Assembly (NCBI GenBank): GCA_051453625.1
Contig: JBOZIK010000001.1
Span: 287,931,206-287,960,067, forward strand
Reading direction: 5' to 3'
Length of the DNA stretch: 28,862 nucleotides
Source of the DNA: Welwitschia mirabilis
Lineage: Eukaryota; Gnetophyta; Gnetopsida; Welwitschiales
Shown: positions 1 to 10,899 of the stretch, piece after piece
How positions within the stretch are numbered: the stretch's first letter is position 1
How the letters are laid out: each line of letters starts with the position of its first letter
Notes under the pieces: generated by a model
The model's input: only the letters and a program-made list of their open reading frames with translations
Database searches by the model: none
Told to the model about the DNA's origin: nothing
Translations under genes and position numbers: made by a program

Positions 1-2501
1 ATATAAAAATGAAGAATGTATGGAGTAATAAGGGAGTATATAAGAAGAATAGAAAATTACTATAAAATATCAATAATGAAGGGAATATTGGTATGTATAC
101 AATTAAGTAAGAGAGTAAATTATATGATGTAGCAGTATTAGCTCTAAGGATGTTAAATTGATAGAATATCAGTTTCTATATTAGCTTATCTATATATTAC
201 CTCATCTTAGTTGATGTTATAGATAAATACAAGTAGGGAAGAATATGTCATAGCATGACATAATGATATAAATAAAGATAATGAGATTGCCTAGGAAAGT
301 TTAATTAAATAATTGGAAAAGGGATCATCAAATTTTATATGGGTAAAGACTTATATAATTAAAGGTAACAAGCAAATAGATGCAACCTTAAAGAGAACTA
401 AATGAAATATTCATCTAATTTCTTAATAATTAATTTGTGCCTCTAAAATTAATGTAAGAAAATTATATGAAAAACATAAGATAAAGGGGTATCAAATAAT
501 AACTTAGAGTATAAGCAATAATATTAGTTAAGTATAAGCATTGTGTTTAACTACTCAGCTAACAACCTAGCCTTGGGGTATAAACAGATAGTTTAGACAT
601 AAATAGATAGGTTGAACATGGTAAATTAAATAGTGATGGCATTTGAAATTACTAAAGTAACCTTATTCAGAACACTATGGGATGGTAAATTGAGTATGAA
701 CATAGGTCATACAAATCTTGATGACAACCAATGATTGGTGAATTACAATGTATCTAAGGCTCTATATGGTATGATGATAGTAAAGTAGTTCTGAGGACTT
801 ATCATTATAATTGATGAGTAGTGGGTCCATGGTCCACAAATTGTTATGTCCATAATTAGATTAATTTAGAAACCAGAGTTGTGCAGTGAAAGTGTAGTAG
901 GTTCTGTTTAGAACCTAAAAAATAACTACATGTGTAATGTCTAATAAATGGAATATAATTAAAATATCTTTAATCCTGATTAACTCTAACTAAAAAGATT
1001 ATACTGATAACTCACAGATGCACCAAGTGAGGCAGTGGAAATGATAATCCACACATGCACTGAATAAGGCAATGAAGTGATAAGAATAATCATTGAGATA
1101 GTAATTATCTTTACTAATAATATAATTAGAAATATGCTTAACTTATGATAATAATGTTGATGAGTAAGCCATAAGGCTAATATTAACCTAATCAGATATT
1201 GCTAACATGGATCAAGTAATCCAATGATTCATGTGATATATCAATAATGATAAGATGATGATAATCATGATAATGTAAACTGAGTTATCATAGAAGTAGT
1301 ATGCTCATAATGATGCCTTATGAAATAATATTAGATTCTTCTATTATGTTATTAGTCATCAATCATCTATACTAGTTCTAGACTAATCCTGAACATTGAT
1401 TCAATGGCATATGAGCATATAGATTTGGTATTTTATTTAATACACATCACCTATCTATATATTTACTATATGTTGGGTTATAAAAGAAGTAGTATAGCAT
1501 GTCCCAGTCTTTAAGGAAGGTAGCCTTTAAGAAGATATATTTATGGATGATACATGATTGGAGATTGGCCTTCATGATTATGAGCCATGATTTACACAGA
1601 AGAGGGTGTACTCCAATGAGGAGCACACATATGATCAATCTATGATATGTGATATGGATGTATGATTAGTGGAAGATCGACTACATAACTAGAAGGTCAT
1701 GTTTTTTCCAATGGCGGGTGGGCTTCATATAAGAAGAAATTGTACATAGTTGATTTATGGATGATGGTATGATGGATGATATGCATGGATGATCTTTGTG
1801 ACTAAGATTTATATAGATTCCTAGAGGAGGAAATGTCCAAATAGTGGCATTATATGAAATTGATTTACATGACCCATGTGTGATTAAGATAGCATATTTA
1901 TTTATCACCTAAAAGGTTATGGCTCATACTAGTGGTCAATGGATGATTATACTATAGCTCCATGGGATACTTGACCAACTGTTTCCTATATTTTGTATGG
2001 ATATAAATTATACGAGGTTCTCCATGGATTTATATGGATGTTCTGATTATTCAGATATAGCTTTTTGTCAGCCCATTTACTCACTGATATTGACCACCTA
2101 GACCTATCATATAGCTATATGTATTAGTAGCAATTGAAATAAGATCCAAGACAAAACTATTTATTTTCTGAGTTCCTCTAGATGAGGATAGGTCAACCAA
2201 CCACTTAACTGTGATTAGACATACTTCTTTTATGTGTTCCTTACTATGAATTCATTCTTTTATTATATGTTCTTATTTAATGTTTTTTGAATGTTCTTTA
2301 AAATGTGATGTTAGTCATGTGAGCTATCATCATATAGTTCTCCTGAGGAATAGCTCATGGACATTCAGAAGTACATTTTTCAATTGTAGCTTAATTGATT
2401 TTGCTATGTTACATGATTATGTAATTAAATAATAATTACCTGAATAATTAGATAATTTTAAAAAATGGGTGTAATTTGAGTGTAAAATTGAGTGTGTTAC
2501 A
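1..2501. other. Decayed intergenic sequence; right end possibly an LTR
   Basis: I recognise no gene here. The sequence is AT-rich, has only a handful of CpG dinucleotides and is rich in TGATGA/ATAATCA-like words, as expected for long-methylated DNA that has lost cytosines. Short open frames at 1447-1638 and 1681-1908 on the minus strand resemble no family and look like chance. The right end, ...tgttaca at 2495-2501, lies directly before a primer-binding-site-like sequence, so the last part may be the 3' end of a 5' LTR. I could not find the matching LTR start. Confidence 0.5.
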
Positions 2502-2504
2502 TTT

Positions 2505-2516
2505 TAACATCAGAGC
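2505..2516 (+). other. Primer binding site, tRNA-iMet type, decayed
   Basis: The 12 bases taacatcagagc match the plant tRNA-iMet primer binding site TGGTATCAGAGC at nine positions. The three differences are G-to-A, G-to-A and T-to-C, all transitions. It is preceded by tgttaca (an LTR-like CA end) and followed by tatgg, the usual context in plant Ty3/gypsy and copia elements. It marks the junction between a 5' LTR on the left and an internal region on the right. Confidence 0.55.
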
Positions 2517-2621
2517 TATGGATGAGATCCATAGTGAGTTCTCTTAATAGTTGATTACAATTAAAAGTGATATGTTTCTTGCATCATTGTCTAAATAACA
2601 GTTTCTAGAAGGAAACATCTT

Positions 2622-2634
2622 AAGGAGGAAAGGA
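2622..2634 (+). other. Polypurine tract before an LTR start
   Basis: There are thirteen uninterrupted purines (aaggaggaaagga) directly before TGTAATACC at 2635. A purine tract followed by TGTAAYACC is the usual 3' end of plant Del/Tekay-like chromovirus elements. It is only about 105 bp from the primer binding site at 2505-2516, so nearly the whole internal region is absent. Confidence 0.55.
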
Positions 2635-3200
2635 TGTAATACCTCTACTTTTATCACATGCTTGATCACATGAGACGCCAATTGAGTTACATTAGGGTTG
2701 GAATCTTATGACACATAATTTTTGAATGAGTATATTAGCTTAGTAATGATTAATTAGTAAGTTGGTTGATAAGTTAATAAGGTAGTTAAGAACTGATAAG
2801 GAAGATTACGATGTTAGAATTTCAATATATAATTTAATGTAATCATTGTCAAAGTTTAAAATCAATCATGTATAATATTAATATTGATAATTAAGCTTAA
2901 TATATTTAATTATTTATTAATGTTAGTTACATATTAATAAATAATTAATATGGTTATTAATATGAATTAATATAACAATTTAAGATATATAGTGAATTAT
3001 GTATTAATATTATCATTATAATCAATTAAGCAATATTCATATTTATAGTAAGTATTAATGTTGATTAAAAGATAAATGACATAATGAGGATTATTAGAAC
3101 TGTTATGAAAATTTTATTAATAAGTAGATTATGTTTTGTATTATTAATAGTTCAGTTATTAATTAAAATATAATGCAGTAGTTAAAGTAAGATGCTTTAA
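2635..3200 (+). mobile_element. LTR start and AT-rich LTR body of a gypsy-like element
   Basis: The stretch begins TGTAATACCTC right after the polypurine tract. From about 2820 it becomes almost pure A/T, with many TTAATA/ATTAAT words. The same layout, TGTAACACCCC followed by an AT-rich body, occurs at 27334, so both may come from the same broad LTR group. The right boundary is unknown because an assembly gap interrupts it, and the LTR may continue past 3489. No terminal CA or target-site duplication could be assigned. Confidence 0.45.
3013..3200 (+). repeat. Left copy of a ~188-bp duplication at a gap
   Basis: This runs from tcattataatcaattaag to aagatgctttaa and is repeated at 3301-3489 with about a dozen differences and one 1-bp indel. 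The copy ends exactly at the N run. See the finding on the gap. Confidence 0.9.
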
Positions 3201-3300
3201 NNNNNNNNNNNNNNNNNNNNNNNNNNNNNNNNNNNNNNNNNNNNNNNNNNNNNNNNNNNNNNNNNNNNNNNNNNNNNNNNNNNNNNNNNNNNNNNNNNNN
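3201..3300. other. Assembly gap, exactly 100 N
   Basis: A round 100-N run is the usual placeholder for a gap of unknown size. Both flanks are copies of the same ~188-bp sequence, so the real gap may be zero or negative. Confidence 0.95.
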
Positions 3301-3489
3301 TCATTATAATCAATTAAGGAATATTCATATCCCTAGTAAGTATTAATGTTGATTAAGAGATAAACGGCATAATGAGGATTATTAGAATATGTTATGAAAA
3401 TTTTATTAATAAGTAGATTATGTTTTGTATTATTAATAGTTTAGTTATTCATTAAAATATAATGCAGTAGTTAAAGTAAGATGCTTTAA
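3301..3489 (+). repeat. Right copy of the ~188-bp duplication
   Basis: It starts on the first base after the gap and matches 3013-3200 throughout. The sequence then continues (tggaataag...) past the point where the left copy was cut off by the gap. Confidence 0.9.
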
Positions 3490-5150
3490 TGGAATAAGTT
3501 TAAACTATGTCATTAAAAATATGTTAAATGATTGATAAAGGTTAAGGGAATTATGATATTAGAAATGTATTTTATCAAGGTTAATGTATTGATTTAATAA
3601 GGACATGATTTTTAGTATAAATAATTAATGATTAATTAATAAATAGTAAATTAAATAAAATGAAATTGAGACAAGATGTCATTTGAATATATCAAATAAG
3701 GTAATAACAATTAATGAATGTAAAGTGCCATATAAATATTAAATGTTAATATTAATTAGACGGCAATTATTAATTTGTTATAAGTTGGTAATGTTAAGGT
3801 GTTAAATTATCGATGCATTGGCAACACATTTTTAAGTTAGTTATATATTAATTTATGTGTCATTTCATATGTAAATTAAAGGTGGCACATTGGATGAGGT
3901 TGTTGTATGCATGGTGAATTCATGCAAATTGAAAAGTGGCCTTTACAATTTGGTTTTTTAAAAAGCTACCTTTTGCAATGGAAAAGGGTTATATGTGATA
4001 ATTAAATAATGATTGATGAGCTTTAATGTTCATCAATGGAGGAGTAAGATGGAGGATGGATCGTGCATGACGTTTTTAGAGGGAAAACCTTGAAAATAAT
4101 GGAGGCTATGCAGGAGGAGGCATCATAGCAAGTAGTGTAGTAGGAAGTCTGAAAAGTAATAAAATCAAGTTTAGCATTGTTACTCTTAAAAAATTAAGTA
4201 ACCTTATTCTGATCTTCGATTAAATGTTTTCTTTTTGTATATTGAATAACCTCAAAGTTTGATTTTAGAAACTTGTGTGCTCAATCATTACATGTAAGTC
4301 TTAAAAATATGTTTGAAATAATTAAAATGCTTGTTATCTATTAGTTAAGAGAGTTATGATATATGTATATATACATATACATGAATATATAGAAATAAAT
4401 ATATTTATTCCTTGATATTAATGGCATTTTAACCTAGAAATTTGTAATGTTACTAATGTAGATAATTTAAATCTACATCTTCGATAGAATTAATGCTTCA
4501 ATATGGGTGTTGTGAAGTTTAAGTTAAAATCAATAAATAAGATAGACATGAATCAACATGCATAATGTAAGTAAACATATGTTTGTCTAATTTCAAATAC
4601 AGTTCTTCTATTTCAAAATTGAATTGCTAATTTACTATACAATTCTACCTTGGAAACAAGCAAAACATAGTATACCATAATTATGTTTAACATTTCTATT
4701 AAAATGTGACAGTATAATTCTTAGGAGGAAAGGTAGGATTTTACAAATTATAAGAATTACAGTCTTAACTTTCCTAAGATACAACTTGCAACTAAAACAA
4801 CAAAATCTTCTATTAAGTTATAACTGAAACATAATTAGGAAATTTAGAGATTACAACATAGATATGAGCTATAGAAAATTAGTTTATAGCTTGGCAAGTG
4901 AAGGACAATGTTAAAGTAGAAGGGGTCTTGCTCAAGAGCCTCCGATCTCTCAAATTAAACATTCATAGACCAACAACAACCAAAAAAGAAAAAAAAAAGG
5001 AAGTATATCAAAAGGGGAAAAACTAGACTGGTGAATCTATAGCTCTGGGCTTTAGTTGAAGCATTATAAAACCCTTATTGAATCTTTATGAATTAGCTGC
5101 ACAACCTATAATTAATCAAAAAAAAGAACCCCATTAAAATGAAGAGAAAG
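3490..5150. other. Decayed sequence, no gene seen
   Basis: This stretch is AT-rich with few CpG and no open frame worth naming. The first part may be the remainder of the LTR starting at 2635. A short AT palindromic stretch lies around 4359-4390 (tatatgtatatatacatata). I found no RNA gene or transposon domain. Confidence 0.5.
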
Positions 5151-5900
5151 CCTACAGCAAGTGAGTTTTGAGCAGCGAGAAAAGATGGATGGTGATGAAC
5201 ACCAAAGTATCCAGAAAAGAAGAATAAGGATGAGCGCTGAAACCCAACTTTTGAACAAAAGAAATTAAAAAAGGATAAGAACTAAAGAAAATAAAGTAAA
5301 AATATCAGACAACGTGGAAGGAAAAAGAATTCCATTCCAAGAAACATAAGATCAGGTGAAAACAGAAATAAATATGAATGAAAAAATGTTTTTTAAAAAA
5401 AAAACCGTAGCTTATGCGAGTTTTCAGTCTAGCGAAGGGGGGAGGGATCTCAGTGCGAAGAATAGCAGTGAAGCAGAAGCAGCATAGGCACCACAACTAT
5501 GAAACTGATGTCGTGATTACAAAAATAAGTGCCACAGACGTGAAGACCAGGTGCTAAAAAAGCAGAAACAAGCACAGTAGATGCGAAGAATAAATGCTGA
5601 AAATGTGAAACGAGCAACAATATAACAAAAATACTAAAAACATTTAGTTGAGTAGGGCACCGCAATATTCATGACAAAGGATATGAACGTTTATGGCACC
5701 TGGTTTTTGCAAAGTCTAGCAGCGTTGCAGGGTGGAGAAGAGTGGAAAAGGGAGAAAAATGTTGAGGATACGTGAAGTAGAAAATGAAAAAACAAGGATA
5801 CGTGAAGTAGAAAATGAAAAAACAAGGGTTTTCTTTGGGCTACATTGGGTTTGGGAGAGGAATCTCTTACGCTTTTGCATGCTGTACATTTGACCCAAGC
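5150..5900. other. CpG-retaining island of unknown content
   Basis: Base composition changes here. By eye about fifteen to twenty CpG dinucleotides occur (for example gagcgctg, tatgcgag, agacgtg, gaaacgagc, agcgttg), against almost none in the preceding kilobases. Several overlapping short minus-strand frames exist (5305-5496, 5450-5665, 5691-5927), but they are serine-, phenylalanine- and leucine-rich and match nothing I know. The island may be an unmethylated promoter or gene edge, or a younger insertion that has not yet decayed. A 30-bp tandem repeat lies inside it. Confidence 0.45.
5766..5825 (+). repeat. 30-bp perfect tandem duplication
   Basis: The unit from ggatacgtgaagtag to aaaaaacaa occurs twice head to tail (5766-5795 and 5796-5825) without differences. 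Its CpG (atacgtg) is kept in both copies, so the duplication is recent compared with the decay around it. Confidence 0.95.
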
Positions 5901-6004
5901 ATAGGGAGCCAAGTGGCCCTCTTGCAAGGGTAGAAACCTAAAGTTGAAAAGAGATAAAATAATTTAAAGTATTGTGAAGGGTTAAGAGATTTTAAACAAA
6001 AACT

Positions 6005-6675
6005 TGTATTTTTAGGTTCATTATTCATAATGTTTTACCCACTTCTTATGTAACTGATGTCTATAGCAGTCACCTTGATATGATTAGGATTGTCCAAGAT
6101 AGCAAACTATTTGATATTGCTAAATGTTTCTTTATGACTATGGCTAATAATATGGGCCACAAGAATAATCTTCCTCTCCCTTGCTTAATTTCAAACCTAA
6201 TCGACAATGCCTTAGCTCACACTTTNNNNNNNNNNNNNNGGGATAGAACTTTCATTGAAACCATCACCCCTAGAAAGGTTATTTAACTTGGGAAGTGCAA
6301 GAATTAGGATTGGATTTCAGAGAGCCTCTAAGAAATTCAGGAAGAAGAGCAAAGAGCTCCTTCTCCATCTCATATTCCTCCTTCTTCGTGCTCTCCAACC
6401 ACCACAAGAAGAAAAGGAAAAGGTCCTATGGGTGAAGCCTCTTATGCCCCCTATTCTTCACCTCCTTTTGCTTCTCCTTTTACCACTCATACACATCATC
6501 TACTACTTCAAGTGATACTTTTTTAGAAGAAGTCACCAAATCTCAAAGGACTTGGATTGAAAAATTGTAGGGAAAAATGAAAAAGATTGCAAAGAAACAA
6601 AAAGAGATATCTAAGAAGCAAGAAGAAATGAAACTTGAAATATTGGCTCTTGGTAGAAGATCTATGGGCTGAATT
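6005..6675 (+). pseudogene. Broken 'putative plant transposon protein' ORF
   Basis: This is a remnant of the plant LTR-element protein usually annotated 'putative plant transposon protein', a gag-like ORF of unknown biochemical role. Frame 6005-6225 reads through VLPTSYVTDVYSSHLDMIR and then NNLPLPCLISNLIDNALAHT. The second piece fits the family signature of an LPFP-like motif followed by L-I-x-x-L and a short helix. A 14-N gap (6226-6239) interrupts it. After the gap the reading moves between frames through a serine/proline-rich stretch (SSPPSS-, PPFASPFTTHTHH-like). It ends in a lysine-rich coiled-coil-like tail (KKIAKKQKEISKKQEEMKLE) with a TAG just before it and a TGA near 6670. An in-frame stop lies upstream at 5993-5995. 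I see no intact start, and the protein is not functional as assembled. Confidence 0.6.
6226..6239. other. Small assembly gap (14 N)
   Basis: This short N run interrupts the plant-transposon-protein remnant. Any frameshift across it cannot be judged. Confidence 0.95.
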
Positions 6676-7361
6676 TTTTTCACCTTCTTTTCCTTTCACC
6701 CTTATTCACCTACATTTTGTAGTTGTAATAGGTGCATTATACTTACATCTTGCTTTATTGTAATGTCCTTTGAGTTTAATAGAAAATCAATGTGGAGTTA
6801 TAATTCTAAAAAAGTTGATTTTATTCTGAACTATCATGGAACTTCAAGTGTCTTAATTTGGTTGTCAGGCTCTGAAACATAAGGATTGATACCTAATTCT
6901 TAATAGAACCAATAGTATTTCCATCCCTAACCGACACAGTGACCTTATTTTGTGAAAATAGATTTCCATTTTTCATGAATATTCTTAGTTAAAGATACTA
7001 TATTTTCATAATTCAGGTCTCTATTAAAATGTTATAGAAACTAACTAATTTAAATTCATCTTTTACATTTCCATTTCAAAATTATCACATTCGCTCCTCT
7101 TTTTTCACTTTATTTCAATCATTTTTAAGCTTTTGTAGCCAAATATTTCACATTCAAAAGTTTAAGACATTGTAACTAAAGTTTTATCTTTGATTTTTAG
7201 TCTTTCATTTGCATTAGTTTGCATTCCATCTTTTCTATTTTAGTCATGCATTACATATTTTTCTTTCTAGGAATTTCCTCTTCTAGCTTATTCTAGATCA
7301 CATTAGCACATGCATCATTCAGTCCTCATTATGTTTACATTCAACTTTTTATCTTTTAAAC

Positions 7362-7597
7362 TTTGAGAATAAAGTTCATCTTTGGTTGAGGGGAGTGGCA
7401 TGTTCACTTAAAGTACTTACTTTTCATTTTCTATCTTTTATGTAAAGTGTAACTTTAGAGTATCTTAACTAAATTTTTTCCAAAGAACCCTTAATCTTTT
7501 CATACTTGATTAAATTGATTTGTAATTTTTGTCATGTTATGTAATTTTTTGACACAATTGTTTGCTAAGGAACTAGCAAAATATTGATAGGAGGATA
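7362..7597 (+). other. Candidate 3' polypurine tracts of a plus-strand gypsy element
   Basis: Two candidates occur. The first, ttgagaataaagttcatc... then ggttgaggggagtgg (7362-7398), resembles the 'TTGAGGACAA...GTTTGGGGGAG' end seen in plant Athila/Tat elements; TGTTCAC follows at 7401. The second, gctaaggaactagcaaaa then ataggaggata (7587-7597), is followed by TGATAAAACC at 7598 and resembles the Tat-type 'GGACTAGCAAA...GGGGG-TGATAA' end. Either would place the 3' LTR of the element carrying the 6005-6675 ORF just downstream. These comparisons are from memory of the families, not from alignment. Confidence 0.4.
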
Positions 7598-8600
7598 TGA
7601 TAAAACCAAAACTTAACATTTATGTCAAGGAATTAAAGCTTTTTTAGTAAGTTTACTTACTTATCATGATACTTTTATGCATTTGTTTCAGTTAAGGCCA
7701 TGCAAATCATTTTTTACTACTAATATACCTAAACATTGTCATTTTATAGGATAAATGTGACATCAAGAGCATCATGTTAGGAGATGGAGTTGTGCAGAGA
7801 ATAACTAATGGTAATGCTAGTCCAAGGCATAAAGGCATCATTTTTTTCAATAAAACAATACCATTCCTAACTTCCTAGGTCCTCTCAACATAGGCAATTC
7901 ATTTGCATCATTTCCAAAAATAGAAGAAGAATGAGGAATATTTTTTAAAAAAGAATCCCTTAATTTGACCCCATGACTAAAGAATTATTTTATGTATTTT
8001 GTGCATCACTTAGAATGACTCCATTAGGCCTTAGAAATCCTAATTAAAAACCCTAATTTAGGCATATAAATTCCCTCTCTCACTTCATTTGAGGAGGCAC
8101 TTTGTTTTTGATATTTCAAAGAGATTGAATATTTAGTTATGAGTTCTTTGTAAGACTCTCATAGGGATGGGCTAGCTACTAATCTAGCATGATTCTTCTT
8201 GGTTTAGCATAAGTACATTTCTAGATTGTAAGATTTACTTATTCTAATATTAAAGTACTACATGTCCTTAGTGCATTACTTTGATATCAAGTTGTGAATG
8301 TCATACTTGTTATACTTATAATTGGCTAAGTCATGCTTTTACTTTAAGATCTGGTTTGGTAATTTTCCTTTACATTCTAACTCACATAACCTAAATGTTT
8401 ATTTGTTAGATCTTAGGGGACCCCTACTTTTTTTCTTGTTTTATTCTTACTGTAAATGCTAGGTGGCTTGATTACATTATCCTCATGTTGATGAGGGATG
8501 AGATTGTGCCATTATGCTTGATCTTGGATTCATACATACTCATGAACATATTGGATTATATCATTGTTAATTAGTTAGAAGTAAAGCTACATGTTCCCAT
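7598..8600 (+). mobile_element. Putative plus-strand LTR (right end unknown)
   Basis: It begins TGATAA after a purine-rich tract. It contains a TATA box, tataaat at 8065-8071, about 470 bp in, followed by tccctctctcac and a run of short U-rich motifs, which is the layout of an LTR with U3 then R/U5. I could not define the 3' end or a clear primer binding site; gtggcactaagac near 8727 is too different from known types to call. The minus-strand Athila fossil begins to be readable near 8870, so the junction of the two elements lies between about 8600 and 8870. Confidence 0.35.
8065..8071 (+). promoter_or_regulatory. TATA box of the putative LTR
   Basis: catataaattccctctctc lies in an otherwise non-coding stretch and fits a plant TATA element with a pyrimidine-rich start region about 25-30 bp downstream. 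It is a motif call only. Confidence 0.35.
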
Positions 8601-8869
8601 GAAGTCAATATATTAGTTTGAATGCCATGTCCCATTTCTAGATCTTTAATACCATTTCACTTTCTATTACTTTCTACTTTTTTACTTGTTTTACTGATAT
8701 CTTTTATCATCTCTCTCCAAGGAAGAGTGGCACTAAGACTATACTATAAATGGAATTCTTAGTAATTTTGGTAAAAGCTATGTTTGACCACATAAGATTT
8801 GTATTTCTAGGATGATCTTGTGAATTACCATATATTAACAATAGATACAAGCATAGCCAAATTTCACAA

Positions 8870-9320
8870 CAACTAGATATTTTATCTTTCTTTCAAAGTC
8901 TTCCTAATCATTTGCAATGACCATAGTTTTTAACATAGTTATGAGAATATTTGAATAGTTTTAGCTAATAAAGATCACCCTATAAGATCTTATGAGTAGT
9001 TTTATCTCCATTGAAATGACCTTCATAGTTAAATTATAACACATTTGTGAAATCTTAGTTTGCTTTATGTAAGAACACATTATTGTGTAATTTTATCTTT
9101 ACAAATGTTATATAAAAAAAGGACTTTATAATATGTGATTCTTAATTCTTCTAAGGAATATATTTTTATCCTTATTTAACTAATCTCCTAAAGCCTTCAA
9201 GGTAGATACATAATTAGTAATATTTAAATACCAAGGGTCTTTTCTATGGAAATTATTGTTTAGTGTTAAAAACTTCTCATTAGGAAACCCATGGTCAAAG
9301 GTATCTTTTATTGATATTCT
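8870..9320 (-). pseudogene. Integrase N-terminal zinc finger remnant (Athila)
   Basis: The minus strand reads DPWYLNITNYV (9250 region), matching the PW-(Y/F)-xDI-x-NYL block at the start of plant gypsy integrases. It continues through KNIFLRRIKNH and ILXSPFFY (where the family has a W-DDP-(Y/F)LF block) to YEGHFNGDKTTHKIL (9050 region), the GGHF-x-x-x-x-TA-x-KIL part of the HHCC finger. NYVKNYGHCKXLGRL (8920 region) corresponds to the C-x-x-CQ-x-x-G end; the first of the two cysteines is replaced. The upstream FDHGFPNEKFLTL block is the family's FPDEQLL linker. Stops and frameshifts interrupt it. The reading is lost after about 8870, before the DDE core. Confidence 0.75.
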
Positions 9321-9369
9321 TTCAGTAATTCTAAGTGGAAATAATACATTTTCCCCACCTTCTCTCTTT

Positions 9370-9690
9370 CTTAAGATATCTATTTAAGTTCTTACATAGA
9401 AGGCATCAATGCATGCTACATACAATGTTAACCTACTTTGTTGCTAGAAACTTAATATTCAAGTGTTCTATGTAAACTCTTGTTTTGCATTATACAAAAA
9501 AGTGTTAAAAATTATCAAGTGATGTATAATTGAATTAGACTTGATTAAGCATGAAGATATAATAGATAACATGAGGCTTATGATCAATGTATTATCTAAA
9601 TACTAGACTTATTATAGTGTTACTAACATCATACATGATATTAAAAGGATAATTTTAATTTAGCACACAACTAGCATTATGGTTACTTTT
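9370..9690 (-). pseudogene. RNase H remnant (Athila)
   Basis: The minus strand contains the run YPFNIMYDVSN, then DHKPHVIYYIFMLNQV, FNYTSLDNF, and RVYIEHLNIKFLATK. These match in order the family blocks LPFELMCDASD, KKPHVIYYASRTLNEAQ, xNYTTTEKE and KVIVYTDHSALKYLL. The first catalytic aspartate (C-D-A-S) survives as YDVS. The glutamate of the TTEKE block has become N (SLDN). Several TAA/TAG stops fall inside. This is a non-functional relic, but the order and spacing of four blocks make the identification firm. Confidence 0.8.
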
Positions 9691-9719
9691 TCCTTCAAAA
9701 CACTATAGCTCTAATTGTA

Positions 9720-10700
9720 GGATTTCTTCCATATGAAAATATTATCCTTTTCTGGTAACTCATTTAACATTTTCATAGTTTTTGAAAAATACTTAATAAA
9801 ATTTCATTAGTATTCAACATGTTCTAAAAAACATTTTAATGTTTAAGAATTATTAAAATTGATAATAATTACATAACCTAAATGATTTTAGGATCCATGG
9901 TTATTCTTGATCTTGAGACTAAATGTTCTAAGATAATTCTACTTTTAACCATAAAATGAATTTTGTCCTAACTTAGTTTAGGTTTTTTTACTTATGTAAT
10001 AAGATAATATCCTATGAGAAATTTTAAGAGTTTATTAAAATACTAACTATAAAATAATAAATTTTTCATAAATATTTCTATGAATTCTTCTAACATATCA
10101 AAAAATATAGACTTCATGACTTGTTAAAATGTCATAAGTGCATTACATAACCTAAAAGGCATGCATTGGTAAGTATGAACTTTAAAGATGAAGTAAATTT
10201 ATTTTGTGTTGATATTTATGTGCTATGTAAACATCATTGTAACCACTAAATACATCCAAAAACATAGTAGTATTCATGTCTTAAAATCTTTTTTAAAATT
10301 TCATTAGTGTATGCTATGCAAAAGTGTTTCATTTTCTTATGTTTATTAAGTTTTCTAAAGTTAATAGACTTACCATTTATCATTTATCATTAACTACCCT
10401 TAATAATGCTAGGTTCAAACATCATGGGGGTTTCTTAATAGATTTTACATTCTCTTTTATTTATGCATCAACAATGATGGTGAAACTACTTTGTATAGAT
10501 CTATATGAAACCAATAAAAATCTCTTATATTTTCTTTTAAAGTTGAAATCATCTTAGCCTTAAACTCAAATTGTAAAGTGGCATTAATAACTAGAGGATT
10601 TATCTTCTTATTATCAAGAAAAATGTATTTCAAGTTGTATGGTAATTCTTTAAGTTCTAATATATCTTGATCCTCTATTTGTATGGAAATGTCTTGGTTA
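9720..10700 (-). pseudogene. Reverse transcriptase remnant (Athila)
   Basis: The minus strand opens with LELKELPYNLKYIFLD (about 10660-10610), matching the Athila-type start LELKPLPSHLKYAFLG. It continues VVSPSLLMHK (ISPSICMH block) and NVKSIKKPPXCLNLAL (xxKPxRQxQRRLNP block). Then a deletion removes the segment containing the SKWVSPV block. SINFRKLNKHKKMKHF (CIDYRKLNKATRKDHF block) and VFGCI/FLDVFSGYNDVYIAHKYQHK (about 10263-10200) follow. MPFRLCNALMTF is the MPFGLCNAPATF block. The YMDD/YVDD region is decayed to roughly FIEIFMKNLLFY. IHFMVKSRIILEHLVS (about 9935) is the CHFMVKEGIVLGHKIS block. Many stops and at least three frame changes occur. Confidence 0.85.
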
Positions 10701-10899
10701 TATAGGGGTCCAAAACATAAGTTTTCTTGTATGATTTCATTTCATTATGTTGTTTTTCTATACTTAGGAGATGCTTTTGCTTATTTTTTAGTAGTATTTA
10801 AAGAGACTCTTGTGTGAAAAGTGCCTTTATTCAAAAACTTCAATTCTTTACTATTTTAAACTTATACTTTATGGTCTACTAGATTGAAAATGTTCATGT

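Noticed and set aside
6255-6515. Plus-strand 86-aa leucine-rich frame
   Set aside because: It is an out-of-frame reading of the serine/proline-rich part of the plant-transposon-protein remnant.
8709-8745. gtggcactaagac as a primer binding site after the plus-strand LTR-like stretch
   Set aside because: Several transversions against the tRNA-Asp site, unlike the transition-only decay seen elsewhere in the window.
10324-10557. Plus-strand 77-aa frame
   Set aside because: It is antisense to the reverse transcriptase remnant, which has strong family matches on the minus strand.
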